DNA from: Kribbella caucasensis
GTDB taxonomy: Bacteria > Actinomycetota > Actinomycetes > Propionibacteriales > Kribbellaceae
DNA: 64,000 bases
Assembly (NCBI RefSeq): GCF_004361855.1
Contig: NZ_SNWQ01000003.1
Coordinates: 310,001 to 374,000 of the forward strand
Direction: 5' to 3'
Positions 1-8,009 of this stretch are shown one piece after another (the first letter of the stretch is position 1; every line of letters begins with the position of its first letter). Under the pieces are notes generated by a model. The model saw nothing but the letters and a program-made list of their open reading frames with translations, did no database searches and was not told where the DNA came from. The position numbers and the translations under genes were made by a program.

Positions 1-17
1 CGCCCTCTCGCAAAGCG

Positions 18-281
18 ATGTACCGGGAGATCGCCGCTCATCTCGCCGCGGAGGCCGTGAGTACCCAGTCGACGCCAGCAGCACGGCTTGAGGCTATCGC
101 CGACTACCTGAATGTGCCCTGGCAGTGGTTTCGTCGACGCTGTGAGGAGCTCGCGTTGGCCGGCGTCGACGACATCGCTCATCCGCGCAGTCGTCTGCTG
201 TCCACTCGCGGCCTGAACACCGCGGTTCGCTACGTCGCCTACATCGACAGCCTCGAAGGAGATGATCTTGCGCGCCGCTGA
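18..281 (+). CDS. Hypothetical protein, possibly 5'-partial at the window edge
   Basis: An 87-residue reading frame ending in TGA, with no clear ribosome binding site before the ATG. The frame is open back to the first base of the window, so the true start may lie outside. The protein is soluble-looking and partly helical (aromatic and arginine-rich patch WQWFRRR near residue 36), and I do not recognise a family. It lies on the far side of the tRNA-Lys remnant from the defence genes, so it probably belongs to the chromosomal backbone or to a neighbouring element rather than to the island. Confidence 0.4.
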   Translation: MYREIAAHLAAEAVSTQSTPAARLEAIADYLNVPWQWFRRRCEELALAGVDDIAHPRSRLLSTRGLNTAVRYVAYIDSLEGDDLARR

Positions 282-370
282 ACTGACCATGGGTCGAACC
301 TTTACCGTCCACTCGGTGAGCGTTGTCCGCCGGCGACGAGTTCGGTGAACTTCGGCTGGGGAGATGACGA

Positions 371-398
371 AGCCCAGGCCACCGCTGTGACCTGGGCT
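371..398 (-). terminator. Stem-loop terminator behind the tRNA-Lys remnant
   Basis: AGCCCAGG (371-378) and CCTGGGCT (391-398) form a perfect 8-bp stem with a 12-nt loop, starting 5 nt beyond the 3' end of the tRNA-Lys fragment. This position and shape are typical of the native terminator of a tRNA gene. Its survival says that the tRNA 3' end and its downstream flank are original chromosome, and that the sequence to the right is what arrived. Confidence 0.7.
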
Positions 399-402
399 GA
401 TG

Positions 403-437
403 TGCGCCGCCAGGGACTCGAACCCCGAACCCGCTGA
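403..437 (-). other. 3' fragment of a tRNA-Lys(CTT) gene, candidate attachment-site scar
   Basis: Read on the minus strand, these 35 nt give the end of the anticodon stem (TCAGC), variable loop, a full T-arm (CGGGG-TTCGAGT-CCCTG), the acceptor strand GCGGCGC and discriminator A. From memory this matches the 3' half of actinobacterial tRNA-Lys(CTT). Upstream of TCAGC the match stops abruptly: no anticodon loop, D-arm or 5' acceptor follows. Integrases that use tRNA genes leave exactly this kind of 3' copy at the distal end of the insert, with the intact tRNA at the other end. No intact copy is visible in this window. The fragment is clear; its reading as an att site is inference. Confidence 0.75.
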
Positions 438-819
438 ATTCCATCCGAAGCTGATCAGCGTTGCTCAATGATGCTCGGAATCCCTTACAGGTAACGGATT
501 CCGCGGCTGCTTGTCGCGCGTAGGTTCTCATCGGCAACCATGCTCTCGCGCTGATTGAAGTGTGTAAAGAGGTGCGCTGAGAACTCACGCTGGCTGAGAT
601 CAGGCCAGGCTGACACCCGTCGCCGTCGCTACTGGTGGTGGTATCTGGTTGCTGTAGTGGGCGACGAGCGAGTGGCGTTAGATCTTGACGGGACCCTTTC
701 GAGTGGTTGCTGGCCGGATCAAGGCGGCCGATTCAAAGGGCTTGGGAAGGGGCGTGCTGCCTAGCCTTGGGCAGCCCCGTAAGCGCGGATGATCGCGTGG
801 GAGCAGCGTCCCGAGGCTT
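438..819. other. Gene-free stretch right of the tRNA scar
   Basis: About 380 bases between the tRNA-Lys remnant and the end of the GIY-YIG-like gene. Short frames here show no recognisable family and no good start signals. I see no integrase, excisionase or repeat. Confidence 0.5.
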
Positions 820-2007
820 TCACCCATGCTGGGCGGACGACCGCCGGACCGCTGCCTGGTGCGGAGCGTGTTCGGGCGCCAGGTTGGCGAGTTGGTCTGG
901 AGCGCGGCGGATTAGGTCTTCGACGTACGTGAGTAGGTCCAGTTCGCTGATGTCGGTGGTGCGTGCAGTCTCGGTGTGGCCGCCGTACTTCATGTCGGCT
1001 GCATCGAGGGCTCTGGGGATGCCTCGCCGGCGCACCCAAGACTTGATCTGCCGCTCGACTTCCCAGGCGTCACCGGCGAGGTCAAAGTTCCAGCGTGCGA
1101 GCAGGAGCCAGCCCTGAGAGCGGTGCTGTGCGACTCGATTCTCGAGGTTCGCGATGCCCCACTTGAGTGCTTGGTGCTGCTCGTGGATGACGAGGTACAG
1201 ATATCCCGGCAAGGTCGGATTGATGCCGCGCTCCGCGCATACGGCGCATCCGCCCTGTCCGCCGCTGAGGTTGTGCAGTCTGGGTCCCGGATCCAGGACG
1301 GTTTCGCAGACCGTGCAGCGGGACTTCCAGGGGAGTTCAATGCTGCCCGGGTACGGAACCAGCGGGACGAGACCGCACTCCCGCATGCGGGCCACGGCCT
1401 CGATCGGATCGAGTTGCAGAGCCCGCGAGATCTTGTCGGCGCGGCACAGCCAGCACTGGTGGCCCCGGCGGCGGACCTTGGCGTACGTCGGGCTTCCAAG
1501 GTGGTCGCATCGTTTGCAGCGGCTGAGCCACGGCTGCAGGGAGCCTGGGTAGGCAACCTGCGGGACGAGGTCCGAGGCGACCATCAGGTTCCGCGCAGCG
1601 TCCGCAGTAATTTCGCGCCCACTGCAGCTGGTGCAGCCGCCGGTACCCCTCTTGACATGTGAGAGCCTCTTCTTCTTGATCGTGCCGCACTCGCCACACA
1701 TGCAGGTCCAAGGCTTCCCTGCTCCGGGGTAGTCCTCGAGTGGCTCCCAGCCCCACTGCACCATTGTGGCGACCGCCTCAGCGGCGTCGAGGTGGCGCGC
1801 CTCGGCGATCTTTCGTGATCGACAGCGCCTGTTGCAGGCACCGGTGCCCTTGTTGACCACGTCGTTGTAGCGCGGGCGACTCACGAGCCGACACGTCAGA
1901 CACCGGCAGCGCCACGGCTTCCCTACCCCGGGGAACGGCTCGATTGGCCGCGTCCCTCGCGCCACCATCGCCTCGACGGCATCAGCCTCGGCAATCCTCC
2001 TGGGCAC
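820..2007 (-). CDS. Zinc-ribbon-repeat protein with C-terminal GIY-YIG-like nuclease domain
   Basis: A 395-residue protein starting at GTG; an in-frame TGA three codons upstream fixes the start region. Residues about 5-260 hold four repeats of roughly 60 residues, each built as a short helix (xAxxAVxxM), a P[FY]PGxxxPW segment, a CxxC pair, a basic stretch and a second cysteine pair, so each should bind one zinc. The C-terminal 120 residues read GYLYLV, then KWGIA, then HR.QGW, then AW.VE and a late GGHTET, which follows the order of GIY-YIG nuclease motifs (GIY, YIG-like KWG, arginine, catalytic Glu). The likely role is DNA recognition by the ribbons with cleavage by the nuclease. It stands alone downstream of the Gabija operon on the same strand, 256 nt after its last gene. 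Whether it acts in defence or is a homing-type enzyme is open. Confidence 0.65.
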   Translation of the reverse strand: MPRRIAEADAVEAMVARGTRPIEPFPGVGKPWRCRCLTCRLVSRPRYNDVVNKGTGACNRRCRSRKIAEARHLDAAEAVATMVQWGWEPLEDYPGAGKPWTCMCGECGTIKKKRLSHVKRGTGGCTSCSGREITADAARNLMVASDLVPQVAYPGSLQPWLSRCKRCDHLGSPTYAKVRRRGHQCWLCRADKISRALQLDPIEAVARMRECGLVPLVPYPGSIELPWKSRCTVCETVLDPGPRLHNLSGGQGGCAVCAERGINPTLPGYLYLVIHEQHQALKWGIANLENRVAQHRSQGWLLLARWNFDLAGDAWEVERQIKSWVRRRGIPRALDAADMKYGGHTETARTTDISELDLLTYVEDLIRRAPDQLANLAPEHAPHQAAVRRSSAQHG

Positions 2008-2263
2008 CGTCGCTCAGCTGCCCACGTGGCTTCGGCGATGTAGCATGTCGTACCCCCGCGGCCCGAAGGCGCCACCGATGGCGCCGCGCACAGAATAGAG
2101 CAAAGTACCGGCCCCAATGATTCATCCGCGGTCAGAGATCAGCGATCGGGCGTTCCGTCTGCTCCGGTGGGTAAGGGGCGCTCCAGACCCGGGCGGCCCA
2201 GACGGTACGTGCCTCGTTGAGGATGGTGCCCATCCGGCCAGCTGAGGCGCGCAGAGAGCGCGC

Positions 2264-2863
2264 CTAGGACCAGGTGATTCTGATCCACTGAGGCTTGTCT
2301 GCTGGGCGCAGCCGGACGTCGCCGTACCCGGCGTCATCGGCTTCGCCGGCCTCGACGAGGTGCTCGAGGAATGCGGTGAAGTCGTCGTAGTTGAGGCGGC
2401 TGCGGGTGGTTGCGTCCAGCCGGTTGTAGAGGACCTGCGGGTTGAGCGCGAGGCCTTGGAGGCCGACGGTCGATGTACGGAGCCTGACCAGGAGCTCCTT
2501 GTCGCGGTTGCTGAGGCGGACTTTCTCGATGTCGATGATCAGAGGTACGACAGCAACCACAATCTCTTTGGGGATTTCGTCCATTCCCGCGGCGAACATG
2601 GCCCCGCCGATGAGCACTGTGGTGAGCACGGTCTTGATCGCTTGGCCCGACCACTTCACCCGCCAGCCTCCGGGGCGCATCTCGAGCTCGCCGCTGAACT
2701 GGCCGGACGCGTGCAGGAACAGATCCTCATCGACCTCGGCAAGGTAGGTGCCGGGAGAGACTCCAACGCTGTCGAAGAAGGCCATCAGCCAGTCGCGGTC
2801 GACCTCGTCGGGTACCTCGATGGCGTCGACCAGGTCTTGCAGCGAAGCCGTCGGCTCAGCCAT
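2264..2863 (-). CDS. Membrane protein at the end of the Gabija/protease operon
   Basis: 199 residues from the ATG at 2863. That start has a GGGAG site 6 nt upstream and overlaps the preceding stop by 8 nt (ATGGCTGA), which argues for translational coupling. The frame is open further upstream, but that part reads inside the neighbour. Layout: acidic N-terminal helix region (1-40), a hydrophobic segment at about 75-95 (KTVLTTVLIGGAMFAAGM), a second at about 100-115 (EIVVAVVPLIIDI), then a charged C-terminal domain of about 85 residues that looks like a small winged-helix fold. No family recognised. As the last gene of an operon carrying a nuclease, a helicase and two protease-like proteins, it could be a membrane effector or anchor. 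Confidence 0.7.
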   Translation of the reverse strand: MAEPTASLQDLVDAIEVPDEVDRDWLMAFFDSVGVSPGTYLAEVDEDLFLHASGQFSGELEMRPGGWRVKWSGQAIKTVLTTVLIGGAMFAAGMDEIPKEIVVAVVPLIIDIEKVRLSNRDKELLVRLRTSTVGLQGLALNPQVLYNRLDATTRSRLNYDDFTAFLEHLVEAGEADDAGYGDVRLRPADKPQWIRITWS

Positions 2864-4367
2864 TGGCATCTCCCGTGGTGAAGGTGAAGACTCGTTCCTC
2901 GAGCAGGATGTGAGCCACCGAGAATCTGACAAGTGGTTCGTCGGCAATAGTTTGGTCCAGGACAGCCCGCTCGGCGAGGTCTGGTGTCTCCGCGAGCCAG
3001 AGTTGGAGACCGGACGAGTACAGGCGGCTGATTGGCGCGAGATAGGTCCGGGAGCTGGTCCCGCCTTGCTCTACGCGGAACGCCAGAAACCGAACCCAGC
3101 CGGCGTTGCCCTCGACCCCGAACACCGCGTACCGGACTTGTCTCCGGGGATCGGAGAGCCAGGCGCGGAGATTGGTGGACGGACGGAGATCGCAGAGCAC
3201 GCCGGCCTGAGTGCGGCCTAGGAGCGGCCGCCAGCGATCTACGACTTGGCTAACGGCTAGTGATGACATGGCGATGCTGGTGATGACTGCGCCGACCGCC
3301 TGTAGCTCGCTCGGATCGCGGCTGGAGACATCGAGGATCTCGACACCGTCGTCTGTCTGCGCACGCAGTAACGCCAGGTGTTCGCTCGGCGGAAGGTCGT
3401 GACCGCTGAGTTGGTACTGCTGCAGGATGCTCGTTCTGGGGCGAATCGCGAGGAACAGGTGAACGCGATCGGTACCACCGCAGAGCAGGTTGCTCAAGGG
3501 AGTCGTGGGATCGAGCACGGTTGCAGGTATCGGTGCCGATAGCACCATGGTCTCCGACTCGACCGATAGGAGTGCGGCAGCGGAGGACGAGGTCTGCCGA
3601 TGCTCGACGGCGGCCGATCTCCCAAGGGATCGATGAAGGGCGTGGACGGTCGGCAGATGGCCGTCGTAGGGCAGCGTGGAGCAGCCGGCCTCGTTCAGCA
3701 GCTTTCGGCAGTACTCGTAGGCCTCTTGATTGAGCGCTGCCCATTCCGGATCGTTGTCGTCGGCGAATCGGTCGACGTCCATGGAGTCGGCGTCCCGGGA
3801 CCAGTCGTGGAGTGGACCCCAGCCGTAGCGCTTGAGGGCAGTGTCGAGCCTGGCCAGGCGGAAGTCTGGTCGCATCGTGCGGTTGATCATGGCCGGTGTG
3901 AGGTCACGAAGTTCGGTATCGCGGAGCAGCTCCGCCAAACTGGCGGACTGCATGCAGCTGCGGCTCGCTCCTTGGATCGCGTGCATGGAGTGATACCTCC
4001 CGCGGAGAGAGCGAACTCGGTCTGCTGCACCGCTCAGATGCCGCAAGTAGAGCGGAAAGCTGCGGCAGAGGTCTGTCGCGGACCATCCGGTCGGCACCGT
4101 CGACATCCATGTCGCGAACTGTTCGTGGACCCCGGTCGCCGGCGTCTGGAAGGCCCGGATCAGACTGAACTGATCTGGCTCCAACGTGTCGTGTAGAGCG
4201 TCGACGAGGCAACCATAGACGGTTGTCATCTGCAGCCGGTCGTGCATGGCCTCGTGAATGGACGCCACAAGTACCTCGTCGGCCTCGGCGTCTTGGCCTA
4301 CCTCGACCATCCAGCCCCTGCGGTGGTAGAGCCCGGACGGCAACCTCTCATCCTGGTCACCGTTCAT
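2856..4367 (-). CDS. HExxH metallopeptidase-like protein, second of a tandem pair
   Basis: 503 residues. ATG at 4367 overlaps the upstream stop by 4 nt (ATGA). An HEAMH motif near residue 38 is followed about 50 residues later by VHEQFATWM, the arrangement of gluzincins (two His from HExxH, Glu from the second helix). The upstream neighbour has the same pair of motifs (HEIHH, then VHESFASFM) at similar spacing and a shared GLY start to the domain, so the two are diverged paralogues. The rest (about 150-500) has no motif I can name and no signal peptide or membrane segment, so it should act in the cytoplasm. Peptidase activity is inferred only from the motif; it could be a degenerate, regulatory zincin. 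Confidence 0.7.
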   Translation of the reverse strand: MNGDQDERLPSGLYHRRGWMVEVGQDAEADEVLVASIHEAMHDRLQMTTVYGCLVDALHDTLEPDQFSLIRAFQTPATGVHEQFATWMSTVPTGWSATDLCRSFPLYLRHLSGAADRVRSLRGRYHSMHAIQGASRSCMQSASLAELLRDTELRDLTPAMINRTMRPDFRLARLDTALKRYGWGPLHDWSRDADSMDVDRFADDNDPEWAALNQEAYEYCRKLLNEAGCSTLPYDGHLPTVHALHRSLGRSAAVEHRQTSSSAAALLSVESETMVLSAPIPATVLDPTTPLSNLLCGGTDRVHLFLAIRPRTSILQQYQLSGHDLPPSEHLALLRAQTDDGVEILDVSSRDPSELQAVGAVITSIAMSSLAVSQVVDRWRPLLGRTQAGVLCDLRPSTNLRAWLSDPRRQVRYAVFGVEGNAGWVRFLAFRVEQGGTSSRTYLAPISRLYSSGLQLWLAETPDLAERAVLDQTIADEPLVRFSVAHILLEERVFTFTTGDANG

Positions 4368-6022
4368 CTGGTCGAGTAGCGGAGCGCGGACTCGGTGCCC
4401 AGCACCGTCGCTGTGACTGCCGACAGCGCCGCATACCAGGCTGTCCAGTCCGCTTTGTCGGCGGCGAGACGTTCGCCGAGGAGATCCACCAGTTGGCCAT
4501 TGAGAAGTTGGATAGTCAGATCGTCTGCGATTGACATTAGTACGTGCGGGTGTCCATCGACATGCATGACGAGCGCCTTCAGGGACGGGTGGCCGATACC
4601 GATCGAGGCCGCGTCAACGCGCTGTTCGTCACCGAGCAGATGCGTCGGTCCGATCATGGCCGCGAAGCCGACATCGGCGAGCACCAACGTAGGCCATGCT
4701 CGAAGTGAGCGAGACCATGCATCCTGCCAATCCGGTTCCAGGAAACAGCTCGCGGTCACACAGTTGACGCCTAGCCCGCGGTCGCCCCACGCGGCGACGA
4801 GCTCGTCGTACTCGCGGGCGCTGCCGATCTCGGTGTGCAGGACGAAGTCATCCTCGCCGTACTCGGTCAGCGTCCGCACTGCGAAGACAGGTCCCGGCGG
4901 ACGGGCTTCAAGGTACGCGCGGTCGGCCGACCTGAGCTCGAAGTTGGCCAGCAGGCTCTTGGTGGTTCGTCCGTGAACGACGACGTACGGCGGCTTGTGA
5001 GCCGCACAGTGGTCCAGAATCTCTGCGAGGTCAACCCCTTCGCCCGGAGTGACCATCCCGGATTTGTACGGTTCGCGGAGCGGGATCCTGGTCGCGGTGA
5101 GGATCCGCTGAACCGATTCGAGATCCGACAACGGGTGCTCACCGGGCTCGTGGGGAGGCTCGATGGTGAGCCCGTCCACGGAGGCTGCCGCGACCAACGC
5201 CGCAGCAGCCTCCAGATGCGAGTTCGCGGTAATGGCGGGCAGTCGACTGAGGCGCGCCTGGTTCTCGGCGAGTGCGGAAACGAAGCGCTCTTCCCAGCTC
5301 TGCCATGCGCTGTCGAGGGCTTCGTCAGTGAGATAAAGGGTAAGGGCATCGATCGGGTGACCGTGGTGCTCCTGGAAGGCTCGGTCTGCTTCCAATCCAG
5401 CGGCAGCGACAACGCGTGCCGATGCACTCGCGATCAACGTGAATCGATGGTCGGGAAGCCAGGCTGTAGGGATGTCCGACAAGCTGATTTCTCTGGGATA
5501 GGAGTCGACGAGAAGGTCGAGGATCGGTGAGCTCATGCAGAAGCGCGCGATACCGGTCGCGGCCAGGTCGCGACGATGGGAGTCGGCCAGCGGCGTGAGT
5601 AGCCGCGTGAGCCGCCGTGCCAGCGGGCGATAGATGGGGTACTGGTCAAGCACGGAGTCGGCTTGCTCATGTCGAGCTCCGGCGAGCGAGATTGACATGA
5701 AGCTGGCGAAGGACTCGTGGACGATGCGGCAGCTGTCGACGAGCAGTGGAGCAAGCCGGACATTCCACTCCGGATGGCTGTCGGCGATGTGAATCGCTGC
5801 ACCCCAGCTGGTGTCGTCGTTGAGCGCCTTGTGGTGTATTTCGTGCAGGTGCATGACGTGATGCTGAGCAAGGTCATCACCACGGAAGTGCAGGTCGTAC
5901 GAGGCTGGTCGATACAGCCCAAACGACGCATCGCCGTCGCCATGGAAGAGGAGGCAGCAGGAGACGTGCCGGTGATTAGCAACTGGATCTCTCCGTATGT
6001 CCGAGGATCCGCTGTCGCTCAC
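4364..6022 (-). CDS. HExxH metallopeptidase-like protein, first of a tandem pair
   Basis: About 552 residues from a GTG at 6022 with AGGG 12 nt upstream. A frame start at 6142 (ATG, GAGG 6 nt upstream) would overlap gajB by 32 nt and add 40 residues of poor coding character, so the start is uncertain. Motifs: HLHEIHH soon after the N-terminus, then CRIVHESFASFMS about 40 residues on, giving a gluzincin-type ligand set. The remaining 400 residues are unassigned; there are no export signals. It lies between the UvrD-like helicase gene and its own paralogue, on the same strand with 88 nt or less between genes. The presence of two non-identical copies suggests a heterodimer, or a protease and its partner. 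Confidence 0.65.
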   Translation of the reverse strand: MSDSGSSDIRRDPVANHRHVSCCLLFHGDGDASFGLYRPASYDLHFRGDDLAQHHVMHLHEIHHKALNDDTSWGAAIHIADSHPEWNVRLAPLLVDSCRIVHESFASFMSISLAGARHEQADSVLDQYPIYRPLARRLTRLLTPLADSHRRDLAATGIARFCMSSPILDLLVDSYPREISLSDIPTAWLPDHRFTLIASASARVVAAAGLEADRAFQEHHGHPIDALTLYLTDEALDSAWQSWEERFVSALAENQARLSRLPAITANSHLEAAAALVAAASVDGLTIEPPHEPGEHPLSDLESVQRILTATRIPLREPYKSGMVTPGEGVDLAEILDHCAAHKPPYVVVHGRTTKSLLANFELRSADRAYLEARPPGPVFAVRTLTEYGEDDFVLHTEIGSAREYDELVAAWGDRGLGVNCVTASCFLEPDWQDAWSRSLRAWPTLVLADVGFAAMIGPTHLLGDEQRVDAASIGIGHPSLKALVMHVDGHPHVLMSIADDLTIQLLNGQLVDLLGERLAADKADWTAWYAALSAVTATVLGTESALRYSTR

Positions 6023-6110
6023 GATGGCATCATGCCCTGGATCGGCGGCACGGCACAGAGCAGGCAGAGTTGCGCATGATCCTGTGAGCCGGTCGGCGCC
6101 GACTCCGCCC

Positions 6111-8009
6111 TCACCGGTCGGTCTCCGCCGCAGACCACGCATCGACCACCTCGGCGGTGACGATCGCGGCGGGCCGGGTCGCTGTGAAGTCGTTCAACGC
6201 GGTGATCGCCGCGTCGACGTCGTCGGCGATCAGGACGATCGCCAGTGCTTCGGTCGCGCGCGACGCGCAGACGTAGAGCAGCCGCCGCGTGCGATCGATG
6301 GTTGTGTCTTCGCCGGCCGACTGCCGGGCCCGCTCGGCCGGCGAGAGTGGTCTCAGGCCGAAGAGCTTGTCGTACGAGAACTGGAAGTGCCGGCCCTCCT
6401 CATCGTCGAGTACGACGAGGACGTCCTTGTACTCCGCGCCCTTGACGCCCTGGTGCGTCGAGTACGGCGACTGCTGGCCGATGTAGCTCCAGTAGCCGTT
6501 GAGCTCGGTGACGTCGCATTTCATCATGGCGTTGATGGCGCGATCGAGGCTGTCGGACTCCTCGGACGATCCGGGCGCCTCATCTGCAATCAGGAAGGGG
6601 GCCAATCGGTCGTCGAGTTCGATTAGTCCGTACTCGCGACTGACGTTCAGCGCTCGCCTGATGCTGTCCGGCCCGCCCGTGTTCAGCACGCCCAGGACTT
6701 CGTCTAGTCCCTTCGAGATCGTCTTGAGCGTCTCGTGGGTCGACGTTCCGACGAGGGCTTCCGGCTGGAGGATCGGGCAGGTGCGCCGGAGCATCGGCAG
6801 CAGCGCGGCGCGGTTGCTGCGAGCGGCTTCGGCAAGAGGGAGGATGGTCCCGACGAACGGTCTTAACGGCCACGCGCGACCTTCGTCGAAGTCGTCGCTC
6901 AACCGGGAGCCGTGGAAGGCGTCGTACAGGTTCTCGAATCCGAGGCGCCGCGCGGCCATGCGGTGCGTAATGACGAGGATCTTGGTCGAGTCGGCACCGT
7001 CCAGCGGTTGCCAGGCCCCGATCCCCGAGTTTGCCGCAAGCCAAACGCGGGCCCGCTCCAGCCGCTCCATGCGCCGATCGTCGGCTGGGAAGACGAAGTA
7101 GGTCACCTCGCCTTCGCGTTGCTTTTCGCGCGGTAGGCCGGACACCTGTACCAGGTTGTCGCCGTCGACCCGGATGCCGTTGATGACATCGAGGATCCGC
7201 AGTGGCGATCTGAAGTTCTCCGGCTTCTGAACGTCCTCCCAGTCGTCCTCGCGTGCGATGTCTCCAACACCCTGCATGTAGATCTTCTGCATGGGATCGC
7301 CGAAGAAGCCGAGACAGAAGTGATCCCGTTCTTCGATAGCGACGTGGCGCAGACACCTGACGAACCGTTCGAACGTGTCCTGGCTCTCGTCGACGAACAC
7401 CAGGGGAAACCGGCGGGACACCACACGGGTGAAGAGCGGCTTGCGCACAATGAGCTCCGGGACCATCCGCAGGATGTCGTCATGGCCGACGATGCCCTCG
7501 CCGTAGCTCCGGGCTACGCCGTATCGGAACCGCGTCACTGTGTCGACTCTGGCCAGACCGTTACGAAGTCGGGCGATACTTCGGCTCAGTTCGGCTCGCC
7601 GTTTCGGGCCGACCCGTGAGCTCAGACCAGCGAGCTCGCTCTCTAACTGCGCGAGCCGCTCGGCGCCGTACTCCTGCACCCACAGCCGGATGTCGAGCTG
7701 GAAGGGCTCGATCAGGGTCCACAGGAAGCTGTGGATGGTCGCGACGTGGGCGATGGGGTTGTGGGCAAGGTCGCCTTCGATCTCCTGCTTTGCGATCTCC
7801 GTGTACGTCACGCAGGCAACTTGCTGCCGGTTCGCCAGGAACTTCTTGCCTCGGGTCGCGATCACGTGGTCGAGGGCCTTCACCAGCGAGGTGGTCTTGC
7901 CCGACCCGGCGCCGGCGATCATGGTGAACCCCGAGATCTTCGGGTCGTCGAGGATCCGGCGGACCTCGAGGTCGGATGCGGTGTCAGGATTGAGGAGTCG
8001 GCGGTTCAT
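6111..8009 (-). CDS. gajB: UvrD-like helicase, GajB of a Gabija-like system
   Basis: 632 residues. ATG at 8009 follows GGAGG by 6 nt and overlaps the end of the upstream ATPase gene by 26 nt. Superfamily 1 motifs appear in order: Walker A AGAGSGKTT (about 33-41), VTYTEIAK (Ia), VFVDESQD (motif II), GDPMQKIY (III), and near the C-terminus KGAEYKDVLVVLDD (V) with YVCASRATEALAIV (VI). In Gabija the helicase-like GajB binds the GajA nuclease assembly and is thought to sense unwound or terminal DNA. The gene order ATPase-nuclease then helicase matches the known two-gene system; at 632 residues it is somewhat longer than the classic roughly 500-residue GajB. Confidence 0.85.
   Translation of the reverse strand: MNRRLLNPDTASDLEVRRILDDPKISGFTMIAGAGSGKTTSLVKALDHVIATRGKKFLANRQQVACVTYTEIAKQEIEGDLAHNPIAHVATIHSFLWTLIEPFQLDIRLWVQEYGAERLAQLESELAGLSSRVGPKRRAELSRSIARLRNGLARVDTVTRFRYGVARSYGEGIVGHDDILRMVPELIVRKPLFTRVVSRRFPLVFVDESQDTFERFVRCLRHVAIEERDHFCLGFFGDPMQKIYMQGVGDIAREDDWEDVQKPENFRSPLRILDVINGIRVDGDNLVQVSGLPREKQREGEVTYFVFPADDRRMERLERARVWLAANSGIGAWQPLDGADSTKILVITHRMAARRLGFENLYDAFHGSRLSDDFDEGRAWPLRPFVGTILPLAEAARSNRAALLPMLRRTCPILQPEALVGTSTHETLKTISKGLDEVLGVLNTGGPDSIRRALNVSREYGLIELDDRLAPFLIADEAPGSSEESDSLDRAINAMMKCDVTELNGYWSYIGQQSPYSTHQGVKGAEYKDVLVVLDDEEGRHFQFSYDKLFGLRPLSPAERARQSAGEDTTIDRTRRLLYVCASRATEALAIVLIADDVDAAITALNDFTATRPAAIVTAEVVDAWSAAETDR

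Noticed and set aside
2360..2881. Plus-strand frames opposite the membrane protein and protease genes
   Set aside because: Mirror-image frames of GC-rich genes with no start signals or motifs.
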